A stretch of 64,000 bases of DNA from positions 1-64,000 of the forward strand of contig CAIYUN010000057.1 of the NCBI GenBank assembly GCA_903929355.1. The letters are read 5' to 3'. Under the pieces are notes generated by a model, which saw only the letters and a list, made by a program, of their open reading frames with translations, was not told where the DNA came from and ran no database searches. Position numbers and translations under genes: made by a program. This DNA is from an uncultured Opitutaceae bacterium (GTDB lineage Bacteria; Verrucomicrobiota; Verrucomicrobiia; Opitutales; Opitutaceae). Position 1 is the first letter of the stretch. Every line of letters begins with the position of its first letter. This document shows, piece by piece, positions 42,497 to 51,952 of this stretch.

Positions 42497-43999
42497 ATGT
42501 CCGATCTTCCCTACGAGTCCATCAAGGCGGCGCTGGCCGGTCAGCCCTTGTTTGAGGACAAGACGTGGCGGCTGGCCCCCGACGCCTGGCCGCTCACGCC
42601 GGACCAACTGGCGCAGCTTGAGGCCATCGGCGCGGCCTGCCTCGAGTTTCATCAGGCGCTGGAGACGCTCTACCTCCGCTCGGCGGCCGGGAAAAATCTC
42701 CTCCGCAACAAGACGCTCCTCGCCCCGTGGGTCGCCGACTACCTTGACCGGGGCAAGCCGGCGGCGCTCATCGCCCACGCCCGCGACCCGCGCAACCGCG
42801 GCGCCCTGCCGCCGGTGCTCCGCCCCGACCTGCTGCTCACCGACGCGGGGTTCGTGCTGACCGAGCTCGATTCCGTGCCCGGCGGCATCGGCCTGACGGC
42901 GTTTCTGAACCGGTTGTATGGGGGCGCGCCGGGCGCGATCCTCGGCGCCGGCGACGCGATGGTGAAGAACTTCCACGCCGCGATCGCCCCGCTCCGCCCC
43001 GCCATCCGCAACCCGCTCATCGCCCTCGTCGTCTCCGACGAGGCCGCGACCTACCGGCCGGAGATGGAGTGGCTCGCGCAGCAGCTGCAGTTGCAGGGCA
43101 AACGGGTGTTCTGCCTGCGGCCCGAACAGGTTTTTCCGTTGGAGAACGCGCTCTTTTTCGATGCCGACGGCAACCCGGAGAAGATCGACATCCTCTACCG
43201 CTTTTTCGAGCTGTTCGACCTCGCCAACATCCGCACCGCCCGGTTCTTTTTTGAATCGTGGGCCGCTGGCGAGGTCGCCATCACCCCGCCGCTGCGCCCG
43301 TTTCAGGAGGAGAAGCTCGCCCTCGCCCTGTTTCACCACCACCTGCTCCAGGACTTCTGGGCCGAGACGCTGCCGGCGCGCACGCTGAAGCTGCTCCGCG
43401 CGCTCATTCCGCCCTCGTGGGTCATGGACCCGGCCCCGCTGCCGCCCGGCGCGGTGCTCGACGCCCCGGCCGCGGCGGGCCGGCCCCTCAGCAGTTGGTC
43501 CGACCTGGTCACCGCGACGCAAAAGGAGCGCGACCTCATCGTGAAGATTTCCGGCTACCATGAGACCGCCTGGGGCGCGCGCAGCGTCGTGCTGGGCAGC
43601 GACTGCTCGCGCGAGGAATGGCAGGCCGCCGTGGAGCACGCCATCGCGCTCGCGCCGTCCAACCTGCATGTCCTGCAGGAATACAAAAAACCCCGCCGCC
43701 TCGAACACCGGATCTACCTGCCGCCCTCCTTCGCCAAGGCGACGGAGGGCAGGCCCGCCCTTTTGTCCGCCGAAGCCTTGGCGAAGGCGGAAGCTTCAGC
43801 GAAGGCGGAAATCGATGCGGGGGCGGGCGTGCCCGCCGTCGCCTTGGTGAAGGCGGGCCGGCTCCGCCTCTGCCCCTACTATTTTGTGGTCGACGGTCGC
43901 GCGCGGCTCTCCGGTGCGCTCGCCACCTTCTGCCCGCCTGACAAGAAGATCATTCATGGCATGACCGACGCCGCGCTCCTCCCGTGTCGCGGGGCCTGA
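42497..43999 (+). CDS. Unrecognised protein, possible permuted ATP-grasp type
   Basis: A 500-aa soluble protein without signal or membrane segments. LTELDSVPGGIGLTAFLN near residue 120 and VLQEYKKPRRLEHRIYLPP near 400 hint at a circularly permuted ATP-grasp/glutathionylspermidine-synthase-like fold, but this is only a suspicion. Between residues about 409 and 453 lies an in-frame repeat-encoded segment (PSFAKATEGRPALLS ... ALAKAEASAKAE) that interrupts an otherwise globular-looking sequence. It starts 8 bp after a repeat and precedes leuS. Function unknown. Confidence 0.7.
   Translation: MSDLPYESIKAALAGQPLFEDKTWRLAPDAWPLTPDQLAQLEAIGAACLEFHQALETLYLRSAAGKNLLRNKTLLAPWVADYLDRGKPAALIAHARDPRNRGALPPVLRPDLLLTDAGFVLTELDSVPGGIGLTAFLNRLYGGAPGAILGAGDAMVKNFHAAIAPLRPAIRNPLIALVVSDEAATYRPEMEWLAQQLQLQGKRVFCLRPEQVFPLENALFFDADGNPEKIDILYRFFELFDLANIRTARFFFESWAAGEVAITPPLRPFQEEKLALALFHHHLLQDFWAETLPARTLKLLRALIPPSWVMDPAPLPPGAVLDAPAAAGRPLSSWSDLVTATQKERDLIVKISGYHETAWGARSVVLGSDCSREEWQAAVEHAIALAPSNLHVLQEYKKPRRLEHRIYLPPSFAKATEGRPALLSAEALAKAEASAKAEIDAGAGVPAVALVKAGRLRLCPYYFVVDGRARLSGALATFCPPDKKIIHGMTDAALLPCRGA
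43723..43856 (+). repeat. TTCGCCAAGGCGACGGAGGGC repeat inside a CDS
   Basis: CTTCGCCAAGGCGACGGAGG is followed by GCCGAAGCCTTGGCGAAGGC and AGCGAAGGCGGAA, then GCCTTGGTGAAGGCGGGC. Forward and inverted CGCCAAGGC words alternate. It is read in frame as about 45 residues of the 42,497 gene product. Confidence 0.8.
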
Positions 44000-44094
44000 A
44001 GATTATGGAATTGGGAATCTCGATTTTGGATTAAAGCCCCCCCCTGCGCCATTGACGCGGCGGGCGGAGGTTTCATCGTGGCATGTTTCCCGCC

Positions 44095-46653
44095 ATGCCC
44101 ACCGCCTGCACCGACTACGCGTTCAACCAAATCGAGCCCCATTGGCAGAAGTTTTGGGAGGATCACCACACGTTCCGCGCCGAGACCGGCGGGGCGCGGC
44201 CCAAATACTATGTGCTCGACATGTTCCCCTATCCCTCGGGCGCGGGCCTGCACATCGGCCATCCGGAGGGTTACACGGCGACGGACATCGTCGCGCGTTA
44301 CAAGCGGGCCCAAGGCTTCAACGTGCTGCACCCGATCGGCTGGGACGCTTTCGGCCTGCCCGCCGAGCAGCACGCGGTGAAGACCGGCACGCACCCCGCC
44401 GCCAACACCGCCGCCAACATCGTCAACTTCAAGCGGCAGATCAAGGCCCTCGGTTTCTCCTACGACTGGGACCGGGAGGTCTCCACCACCGACCCGGCAT
44501 ATTTCAAGTGGACCCAGTGGATTTTTTTGCAGCTTTTCCGGCGCGGCCTGGCCTATGTGGACGAGCGCCCCGTGTGGTGGTGTCCGGAGCTGCGCACCGT
44601 GCTCGCCAACGAGGAGGTCGTGGACGGCAAAAGCGAGGTGGGCGGGTTCCCCGTCGAGCGACGCAACCTGCGCCAGTGGGTGCTGCGCATCACGGCCTAT
44701 GCCGAGCGGCTGCTCGCCGACCTCAAGGAGGTGAACTGGCCCGACTCGACCAAGCGAATGCAGGAGGCGTGGATCGGCCGCAGCGAGGGCGCGGAGGTGC
44801 TCTTTGGCCTCGAAACCCCGGTCTCGGGCCCGTTGAAGATCTTCACCACCCGGCCCGACACGCTCTTCGGCTGCACCTACATGGTCCTTGCACCCGAGCA
44901 TCCGCTGGTGGACGTGCTCACCACGCCGCCTCAGCGCGACGCCGTCGCGGCCTATCGGAAGACGACGGCGGGCAAAAGCGACCTCGAGCGCACCGAATTG
45001 GCGAAGGAGAAATCAGGGGTGTTCACGGGGGCGTATGCCCTCAACCCCGTCAATGGCGGGCGCGTCCCCATCTGGGTCGCCGACTACGTCGTGATGGGCT
45101 ACGGCACCGGCGCGATCATGGCTGTGCCGGCCCACGACGGGCGGGACTTTGAGTTTGCGACCCGGTTCGCGCTGCCCGTGGTGCGGGTGATCGACGGCCC
45201 GGACCCGCTGCCGCATACCGGCGACGGCCGATTAATCAACTCGCCCGGCTACGACGGCCTGCCCTGGGCGGAGGCCAAGGCCAAAATCACCGCCGAGCTC
45301 GCTGCGCGTGGTGCGGGCCGGGCCACGGTCAACTACAAGCTCCGCGACTGGCTCTTCTCGCGGCAGCGTTACTGGGGCGAGCCGTTTCCCATCGTGTGGG
45401 TCGGCGAGGCCGACTACCACCGCGCGGCCGCCGCCCGGCCGGATCTGCCCGCCTCGCCGGTGACGTACCGGCAGGACGGGGTCGCCCATTTTGCCCTGCC
45501 GCTGCCGGAGTCCGCCCTGCCGCTCACCCTGCCGGAGGTGTCGTCGTATCTGCCCAGCGGCGACGGCGAGAGCCCGCTGGCCAACGTCACTCCCTGGCTG
45601 GAGATCTGGTTCAATTTCGCCACCGGTGAACATCTTCCCGCCTCGCAGCCCAGGCCGGCCGGCGACCGGTGGGTGCGCGGCCGCCGCGAGACCAACACCA
45701 TGCCGCAGTGGGCCGGCTCATGCTGGTATTACCTGCGTTTCCTCGATCCGACCAACGACCAGGCCTTGGTCTCCCCGGAGGCGCTGCGTTACTGGGGCGT
45801 GCCCGACCTCTACGTCGGCGGGGCGGAGCACGCGGTGCTGCACCTGCTCTACGCCCGGTTCTGGCACAAGGTGCTGTTTGACCTCGGCGTCGTGCCGCAG
45901 ACCGAGCCGTTCACCAGGCTGTTCCACCAGGGCATCATCCTGGGCGAGGACGGCGAGAAGATGTCCAAGAGCCGCGGCAACGTCGTCAGCCCCGACACCC
46001 TCATCGCCTCACATGGCACCGACACCCTGCGGCTTTACCTGATGTTTCTCGGCCCGCTGGAGGCCATGAAGCCGTGGAGCATGCAGCAGATCGAGGGCGT
46101 CCACCGGTTTCTGCACAAAGTCTGGCGCGAATGCGTCGCGGCCGACGGCACCGTGAACCCCAAGATCTCCCCGACGGCCGCCGAGCCGGCTGCGCTGACC
46201 AAGCTGCTGCACGAGACCATCCGGAAAGTCGGCGACGACATCGAGGGGCTGCGCTTCAACACGGCGATCTCGGCGATGATGATTTTTGCCAATACGCTGC
46301 AGAAGGCCCCCGTGGTGAGCCGGGCTTCCATGCTCGCTTTCCTGCAGCTCCTGGCGCCCTTCGCGCCGCATCTGGCTGAGGAACTCTGGGCGCGGCTCGG
46401 CGAAGCTCCCTCGATCCAGCGTGCGGCGTGGCCGCGATTTGATCCGGCGCGGCTGGTCGCGGCGGAGGATAAAATTGTCGTGCAGGTCAACGGACGGCGC
46501 CGGGGCGAGATCATGGTCCCCGTAGGTGCCGGGCAGGAGGAGGTTCTTGCGTTGGCGCTCCAAAACGAGTCTTCCGCACCCCATGTGGCTGGCAAGTCGT
46601 TCAAACGCATTATCTTCGTGCCTGGAAAAATCTTGAATATTGTGGTTGAATAA
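44095..46653 (+). CDS. leuS: Leucyl-tRNA synthetase
   Basis: Class I synthetase that charges tRNA-Leu, about 852 aa. HIGH-type motif [15 protein letters not shown] is near residue 45 and KMSKS is in [15 protein letters not shown]. The CP1 editing domain is present ([20 protein letters not shown]). The ORF may start at 44083 or 44095; the second ATG gives the usual short N-terminus before [28 protein letters not shown] repeat lies just upstream (44003-44037). Confidence 0.97.
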   Translation: MPTACTDYAFNQIEPHWQKFWEDHHTFRAETGGARPKYYVLDMFPYPSGAGLHIGHPEGYTATDIVARYKRAQGFNVLHPIGWDAFGLPAEQHAVKTGTHPAANTAANIVNFKRQIKALGFSYDWDREVSTTDPAYFKWTQWIFLQLFRRGLAYVDERPVWWCPELRTVLANEEVVDGKSEVGGFPVERRNLRQWVLRITAYAERLLADLKEVNWPDSTKRMQEAWIGRSEGAEVLFGLETPVSGPLKIFTTRPDTLFGCTYMVLAPEHPLVDVLTTPPQRDAVAAYRKTTAGKSDLERTELAKEKSGVFTGAYALNPVNGGRVPIWVADYVVMGYGTGAIMAVPAHDGRDFEFATRFALPVVRVIDGPDPLPHTGDGRLINSPGYDGLPWAEAKAKITAELAARGAGRATVNYKLRDWLFSRQRYWGEPFPIVWVGEADYHRAAAARPDLPASPVTYRQDGVAHFALPLPESALPLTLPEVSSYLPSGDGESPLANVTPWLEIWFNFATGEHLPASQPRPAGDRWVRGRRETNTMPQWAGSCWYYLRFLDPTNDQALVSPEALRYWGVPDLYVGGAEHAVLHLLYARFWHKVLFDLGVVPQTEPFTRLFHQGIILGEDGEKMSKSRGNVVSPDTLIASHGTDTLRLYLMFLGPLEAMKPWSMQQIEGVHRFLHKVWRECVAADGTVNPKISPTAAEPAALTKLLHETIRKVGDDIEGLRFNTAISAMMIFANTLQKAPVVSRASMLAFLQLLAPFAPHLAEELWARLGEAPSIQRAAWPRFDPARLVAAEDKIVVQVNGRRRGEIMVPVGAGQEEVLALALQNESSAPHVAGKSFKRIIFVPGKILNIVVE

Positions 46654-46673
46654 CCGTGAAAACCGCGTCTTAT

Positions 46674-46689
46674 TAGGGTGAACACCCTA
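46674..46689. promoter_or_regulatory. Palindrome TAGGGTG-AA-CACCCTA upstream of the export set
   Basis: Perfect 7-bp inverted arms with a 2-nt spacer in the 130-bp gap between leuS and the FecR-like gene. TTATTAG just before it could serve as a weak -10 element, with TTGAAT upstream. There is no T-run, so an operator is more likely than a terminator. Function is inferred only. Confidence 0.45.
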
Positions 46690-46783
46690 GGTGGTTTTGG
46701 TGTGAACCGCCTTACGCACGGCCCCAGAGTCGTGCGCAAGGTCCGGATCCCCGCCAGAGCAGGCTGGGGGCGTTTCCATCACC

Positions 46784-47656
46784 ATGAAAACTACGCTCCG
46801 TTTTCTTCCCACCGCCGCGACGGGACTTGCCGTCACGTTGATGTTGGTTGCCTGCCCGGTCGCGACCTTTGCCCAGGGCACCCACAAGAACCCCACCAGC
46901 AAGTTTTATGTGGCCGACCTGCAGGGCACGTCCGATCTTAACACGGGTGATGCGATCGAGAGTTTGAAGGACAAGTCGGTGCATTCCTCGGACGGCACCT
47001 CCATTCAGACCAAACCGGACTCCAAGTGCGCCGTGGTGCTGTCCAACGGCACCGGCGTCTTTATCGATCCCGATACCCGGATGGAGGTCAAAAAGTTCAT
47101 GCAGGAGCCGTTCACCCCCAACCGCAACGATCCCGAGGTCGAGCCGTCGTTGTCCCAGACCCAGGTCAGCATCCCGCATGGCACCGTCGGCCTGTGCACG
47201 CCCAAGATGGTCGCCGGCAGCACCATGGTGTATGACACCCCGCAGGCCAGCATCGCCATCCGCGGCCGCAAGGTGGTCGTCGGCACCGACGGCGACACGA
47301 CCACCGTCTCGTTGCTGGAAGGCGATGTGACCGTGCGCGGCGACCAATACACCGGGGGCCAGACCCTCAAGCCCGGCCAGCAGGCGGTCATCACCCGCAG
47401 CTCCCCCACCGCCCCGCCCAAGATTGTCATCCAGCAGATTCCCCCCAGCCAGATGCAGGCGCTCACCGACCGCGTCACGCAGGCCTGCGTCGCGCGGCAA
47501 CAGGTGTATTTCGCCTCGGTGGACCCCAAGAACCTTTCGCCCCAGTCGGTTTTCACCAAGGATGATCCCACCCCGCAACTGGTCCCGGTGGAAATTGTGC
47601 CGCCCACGATCAGTCCGGTGGTCACCGTGAGCGCGGATTCCATCCCGGCCCCGTGA
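46784..47656 (+). CDS. FecR-like domain protein (secreted)
   Basis: A 290-aa exported protein with a signal peptide (LAVTLMLVACPVATFAQG) and a FecR-type domain: VLSNGTGVFIDPDTRMEV, then TPQASIAIRGRKVVV and VSLLEGDVTVRGDQ. The C-terminal 90 residues are Pro-rich and helical. FecR domains of this kind occur in periplasmic or surface proteins as well as in sigma regulators; no sigma factor or membrane helix accompanies this one. It is first in the polysaccharide export set, 35 bp before the beta-barrel gene. Confidence 0.8.
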   Translation: MKTTLRFLPTAATGLAVTLMLVACPVATFAQGTHKNPTSKFYVADLQGTSDLNTGDAIESLKDKSVHSSDGTSIQTKPDSKCAVVLSNGTGVFIDPDTRMEVKKFMQEPFTPNRNDPEVEPSLSQTQVSIPHGTVGLCTPKMVAGSTMVYDTPQASIAIRGRKVVVGTDGDTTTVSLLEGDVTVRGDQYTGGQTLKPGQQAVITRSSPTAPPKIVIQQIPPSQMQALTDRVTQACVARQQVYFASVDPKNLSPQSVFTKDDPTPQLVPVEIVPPTISPVVTVSADSIPAP

Positions 47657-47690
47657 CGTGGTCCCGGCCCGGCAATTTTTCCACCCCGAC

Positions 47691-48836
47691 ATGGACCGCT
47701 CACCCCTCTGGCGCTGGCTGTTGGCATGGATGGCGGCGTTGCTGGTGGCCGTCCGTCCCGCCCAGGCTTTCCTGCGCTTCAACGACGGCACGGACCAGAT
47801 CTTCGTCACCGGCACCATGACCATGGGCTACGACTCCAACATTTTCGCCTCCAAGGGAGGGGCGGGTGATTCGACCACGAGCGGTTCCCTTTCGCTCGAG
47901 TACCAGCGCCGGGCCGGCTATATCGGCGTCAACGCCAGTCTCGCCTGGAACGTCGGCCGTTTCGGCAAGCACACGGCGGAGGATTTCGCCAACCCCAGCG
48001 CCACCGTCGAATTCACCAAGGAGACGGGCCGCACCACCGGCACGCTGCAGCTCAACGCCGCCCGGCAAAGCAGCGCCGACACGGCCGCCAACGAACGCAC
48101 CACCTCCATGTCCTATGGCGCGAATCTCAATTGGAAATATCCGGTGGTCGAACGCTACACCCTGTCCGGCTCCCTCGGTTGGACGGAGCTCACCTACATC
48201 AACAGCCCCGGGCTCTCCAATCTCTCCACTTACACCGCCAACCTCGACCTCTTCTATGTCTTCACCACCGAGCGCGACTTGTTTGGCGGCTATCGGATCC
48301 GACTCAGCGACACCTCCGCCAACTCCCGCGACGTTGACCAGGACGTTCACCTCGGGGTCAACGGCCAGATTCTCCCCAAGCTCAACGGCAATGTGAGCGT
48401 GGGCTGGCAGGTTCGCCAGAGCACGGGTCCCGGGGGCGTGTCCGCCGGCCAGTTCAGTGACTTCACCTCGAGCGGCTCCGCCACCTGGAGCTACAGCAAG
48501 AAGTTAAACTTTACCGGCCAGATCACCAAGGATTTCAGCACCACCTCGACCAACATCTCGACCGACTCGCTCGCCGCCAATCTTCAGGCCGCCTACGCCT
48601 ACAACGCCCGGTGGTCCGCCACCGCCAATGTGGGCTACGGCCTGAACCGGTTCCTGGGCGTGGGCGGGGGCGGCCGCCGCGACTACGATGTTTCCTGGGG
48701 TCTGGGGCTGAACTACACCCAGAGCGATCATTTCAAGGCCAGTCTCTCCTATGGTGGTTTCAAGAACTGGTCCACCGCCGCCGAGGCCAACTATGTCCGC
48801 GACACCCTTTCCCTCTCGCTCACCTCCCGCTGGTGA
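47691..48836 (+). CDS. Outer-membrane beta-barrel protein
   Basis: A 381-aa protein with a signal peptide (LLAWMAALLVAVRPAQA) followed by alternating beta strands (SLEYQRRAGYIGVNASLAW, NLDLFYVFTTERDLFGGYR) and a C-terminal SLTSRW ending in an aromatic residue pattern typical of Bam-inserted barrels. Its place between the FecR-like and Wza-like genes suggests an exopolysaccharide-linked outer-membrane porin. ATG 47691 is chosen because it puts the signal peptide at the N-terminus; the ORF start at 47658 is 11 codons earlier. Confidence 0.82.
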   Translation: MDRSPLWRWLLAWMAALLVAVRPAQAFLRFNDGTDQIFVTGTMTMGYDSNIFASKGGAGDSTTSGSLSLEYQRRAGYIGVNASLAWNVGRFGKHTAEDFANPSATVEFTKETGRTTGTLQLNAARQSSADTAANERTTSMSYGANLNWKYPVVERYTLSGSLGWTELTYINSPGLSNLSTYTANLDLFYVFTTERDLFGGYRIRLSDTSANSRDVDQDVHLGVNGQILPKLNGNVSVGWQVRQSTGPGGVSAGQFSDFTSSGSATWSYSKKLNFTGQITKDFSTTSTNISTDSLAANLQAAYAYNARWSATANVGYGLNRFLGVGGGGRRDYDVSWGLGLNYTQSDHFKASLSYGGFKNWSTAAEANYVRDTLSLSLTSRW

Positions 48837-48849
48837 GATTCTCCCCGCC

Positions 48850-49608
48850 ATGAAACTCCCGCCTCTTTTTCGCCTTGGTCCCGCACTCCTGGCCGGGCTG
48901 TTGCTCGCGATCGATCCCCTGGCCGCCGGAATCAGCCCGCACGGTAACTCCGGGGCCGCCACCCCGGCGCCGGTGCCAGCCGGGAATCCGCCCGCTCCCG
49001 CTCCGGTCGCCGTCCCCGCCGCTCCCTCGGCCACCCCCGCGCCGTCGGTTGCGCCCGCTCCCGCCAGCGGCTCATATTCGTTTGCCCCTTCCTACACCTT
49101 CACGACCACCGACGCGCTCACCGTGACCGTTTATGACGAGGGGGACCTGGACACCACCACCCGGGTGGACACCACCGGTTGTGTCAACCTGAAGCTGGTC
49201 GGCAAGGTCAGGATCGCCGGCCTCACGATCAGCGAGGCGCAAACCGTGATCGAACGGGCTTATCAGGACCAACGCTATCTCCGCAAGCCCCAGGTCACCA
49301 TCAACATTCAGACCGTCGCCACCCGCGAGGTCTCCATCCAGGGCCAGGTGAAGGCCCCGGGCCGCTATCCCCTGCCCATTGAAACCTCCTTGAGCGTGGT
49401 CGACCTCGTCACCAAGGCCGGTGGTTTCACCGACATCGCCGCCGGCAACCGGGTCAGCATCACGCATTTTGACGGCGAGGGCAGACCGCAGACCAAGATT
49501 GTGAATGTTGACGCCATCATCAAGGGCCGGGACACGATCAAGGCCAACGACCAATCGCTGATGCTGCAGCCGGGTGACATAGTCTTTGTGCCTGAGACCT
49601 TCATCTGA
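48850..49608 (+). CDS. Polysaccharide export protein, Wza-like
   Basis: Exporter component of 252 aa. After a signal peptide and Pro/Ala-rich linker come the Poly_export domain (DALTVTVYDEGDLDTTTRVD, VGKVRIAGLTISEAQTVI) and one SLBB domain (VSIQGQVKAPGRYPLP through QPGDIVFVP). Unlike Wza it has no lipobox cysteine and only one SLBB domain, so it may need the neighbouring beta-barrel as its outer-membrane anchor. Start ATG 48850, 13 bp after the barrel stop; the Wzc-like gene follows 7 bp later. Confidence 0.9.
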   Translation: MKLPPLFRLGPALLAGLLLAIDPLAAGISPHGNSGAATPAPVPAGNPPAPAPVAVPAAPSATPAPSVAPAPASGSYSFAPSYTFTTTDALTVTVYDEGDLDTTTRVDTTGCVNLKLVGKVRIAGLTISEAQTVIERAYQDQRYLRKPQVTINIQTVATREVSIQGQVKAPGRYPLPIETSLSVVDLVTKAGGFTDIAAGNRVSITHFDGEGRPQTKIVNVDAIIKGRDTIKANDQSLMLQPGDIVFVPETFI

Positions 49609-49615
49609 TTCCGCC

Positions 49616-51799
49616 ATGCCCGACGCCCCCCCCAAGTTCACCGCCCTCGCGCCCCCGCCCGGGGCCAAGCCGCCGCCCAACAAGGATGACGAGGTCATTG
49701 AGACGCGTTCGCTGCGCGACTACTACATTATCCTGCGCGAACGGCTCTGGATCGCGCTCCCGCTGGCGCTGACCGTCGCCATCGGCCTGGCCTACTGGCA
49801 GTCGCGTGAGACGCCGCAGTATCGCAGCGCCGCCACCCTGCGGTTCGAGAAACCCACGTCCATCACCCCGGGCATCAAGGCCGTGAGCAGCATTGAGGCG
49901 CAGACCGACGCGGAGATCAACACCTACATCCGGATCATCTCCAGCGACACGATGCGCAATTTCGTTTTCGCCTCGCTCAGCCCGGACGAGCAGAAGGTGT
50001 TGCAGCGCCCTTATGTCAAGGAGCTCCCGCCGGGGGCGGCCCCGCCGCCCGCCGCCTCCCTGATGGGCTCGCTGTCCGTCCAGTCCTCCCACACCAACTA
50101 CATCATTGAGATTTCCGTCACGCACCGCGACCCCGAGGCGGCCGCGCTCCTGGCCAACCGCTACGTCACCCAGTTCATCAACTCGCTCCGGGAGGAGAAG
50201 ACCGGCAGCGACACCACGGCCGGGGTGTTTCTCAAGGATCGCGCCGCCGAGCTGCTCCAGAAGTCGAAGGCCTCGGATGAACGCCTGCAGCAATACATGC
50301 GGGACCAGCATCTCGTGTCCCTGGAGCAGAGCACCAACATCGTCGAGTCCCGTCTGGTGGCCGCCGACGGGGCCCTGGGCCGCGCCCATCTGGAGCGCCT
50401 GGCGGTCGAGGATCAGCTCTCGCTCGTCGAGCGCTACCAGGCCGATCACCGCGATCTGATGGAGATCAGCTTCATCGCCGGATACGGCTCCGTGAGCGAC
50501 CTGCGCCGCCAGCGCGACGGCCTGCTCCGCGACCAGGCCCTCCTCGCCGAGCGTTACTATGAGAACCATCCCAAGATGATCACCTCGGTCAACGCCATCG
50601 CCGTGGTGCAGCAGCAGCTGGACGCCGCCATCCAGCTCGCCATCGCCGATCTCAAGACCAATTTGGAAAAGGTCCGCGCCAACGAGAAGGGCTACCAGCA
50701 GGAATATGACAAATGCGAGCAGGATCTCCTGCACCTGCGCGACGTGGCCGTCGAATTCAAGAGCCTCAAGGAGCAAGCCGATGCCGACCGCGCCAACTAC
50801 GCAGGCATCCTGACCCGCCAAAACGACATTCAGGTCGTGAAATCCATGGAGGAGGTGCCGGTCACCCCGCTCGACCCCGCGCACCCGGCCGGGGCGCCGT
50901 TCACCCCCGACCTCAACCGGATCACCAAGACCGCCATTGGCGTCGGGGTGGTCGTATTCTTCGGCATCGCCTTCGGCCTCAGTTTCTTCGACGACCGCAT
51001 CAAGAGCACGTGGGATGTGGAGACTTTCATCAACACCACGCTGCTCGGCATCATCCCGGATTTGGGCGGCCTGAAGGACGATGATAAATACCGCCTGGTG
51101 CTCGGCGACAACCAGGGGGCCGGCGTCGAACCGTTTCTCGCCCTGTACAGCGCGGTCAAAATCCACTCCAAACTCGATTTCCCCAAGGCCATCCTCGTCA
51201 CGAGCACGGTCCCGGGCGAGGGCAAGACCCTGGTTTCCTGCAACCTGGCCGGCAGCTTCGCCCGCCACGGCAAGAGGACCCTGCTCATCGACTGCGATCT
51301 GCGCCGACCGATGCTCCACCGCCATTTCAACGCGGGCAACGAGCAGGGGCTGATCTCCTGGTATGAAAGCGGGGCGACCCTGGAGGGCGACCTCGCCGCC
51401 CATCCGCGCCTGGGCATCACGCCCATCGGGGACAACCTCTCCCTCATCACCTCGGGCGGCCGCTCCAAGAGCCCCACGCAATTTCTCGAGAGCCCGGCGT
51501 TCGCCCGGCTCATTGAGCAGCTGAAGAAACAGTTCGACCTGATCATCATCGACTCCCCGCCGGTGGGCGCCGTCACCGACGCGCTGCTCATCGCCGAGCG
51601 GGCCGACGAGGTCATCTACGTCTGCCGGTTCAACCGCGCCTTCCGCAAGCACATCCGCCTTTACATCAAGGCGCTGCGCAGCGGCAAGAACGAGGTGCTC
51701 GGCGTCGTGCTCAACGGGCTCTCCCCCCGCCGGATCGAATATTACTCCAATTACCGCTATTATCGCAGTTACAAAAAGTATTACGGCGCGCAGAGCTGA
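49616..51799 (+). CDS. Polysaccharide co-polymerase/BY-type tyrosine kinase, Wzc-like
   Basis: Inner-membrane chain-length regulator and tyrosine kinase of 727 aa. Helix 1 (LWIALPLALTVAIGLAYW) and a Wzz domain come first, then a long coiled-coil periplasmic part and helix 2 (TAIGVGVVVFFGIAFGLSFF). The cytoplasmic kinase has Walker A STVPGEGKTLVS, Walker A' LLIDCDLRRP and Walker B LIIIDSPPVG. The C-terminus ends in a tyrosine cluster (EYYSNYRYYRSYKKYYG), the autophosphorylation site. No matching phosphatase, Wzx or Wzy is encoded in the window. Confidence 0.93.
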   Translation: MPDAPPKFTALAPPPGAKPPPNKDDEVIETRSLRDYYIILRERLWIALPLALTVAIGLAYWQSRETPQYRSAATLRFEKPTSITPGIKAVSSIEAQTDAEINTYIRIISSDTMRNFVFASLSPDEQKVLQRPYVKELPPGAAPPPAASLMGSLSVQSSHTNYIIEISVTHRDPEAAALLANRYVTQFINSLREEKTGSDTTAGVFLKDRAAELLQKSKASDERLQQYMRDQHLVSLEQSTNIVESRLVAADGALGRAHLERLAVEDQLSLVERYQADHRDLMEISFIAGYGSVSDLRRQRDGLLRDQALLAERYYENHPKMITSVNAIAVVQQQLDAAIQLAIADLKTNLEKVRANEKGYQQEYDKCEQDLLHLRDVAVEFKSLKEQADADRANYAGILTRQNDIQVVKSMEEVPVTPLDPAHPAGAPFTPDLNRITKTAIGVGVVVFFGIAFGLSFFDDRIKSTWDVETFINTTLLGIIPDLGGLKDDDKYRLVLGDNQGAGVEPFLALYSAVKIHSKLDFPKAILVTSTVPGEGKTLVSCNLAGSFARHGKRTLLIDCDLRRPMLHRHFNAGNEQGLISWYESGATLEGDLAAHPRLGITPIGDNLSLITSGGRSKSPTQFLESPAFARLIEQLKKQFDLIIIDSPPVGAVTDALLIAERADEVIYVCRFNRAFRKHIRLYIKALRSGKNEVLGVVLNGLSPRRIEYYSNYRYYRSYKKYYGAQS

Positions 51800-51814
51800 C
51801 CCCGGCCTGGCCGG

Positions 51815-51945
51815 GGTATTGCTGATGGGTTATTGGTTAACGCTCATTGGGTCATTTCGGAACTTTGCCTAGTCGGTTTGCGCACGTTGCTTGCGGCGTC
51901 CCCAATAGCCCAATAAGCAATATCCAATAAGACATAACCAATCCC
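51815..51945. repeat. Inverted CCAATAAGCAATATCCAATAAG repeat pair
   Basis: Left arm TATTGCTGATGGGTTATTGGTTAACGC..., right arm CCCAATAGCCCAATAAGCAATATCCAATAA. It separates the Wzc-like gene from lpxI. Again the arms are in opposite orientation with 8-10-bp internal units. Confidence 0.75.
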
Positions 51946-51952
51946 CCCTCCT

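Noticed and set aside
49601-51652. 683-aa minus-strand ORF
   Set aside because: Antisense shadow of the Wzc-like gene, whose kinase motifs are clear on the plus strand.
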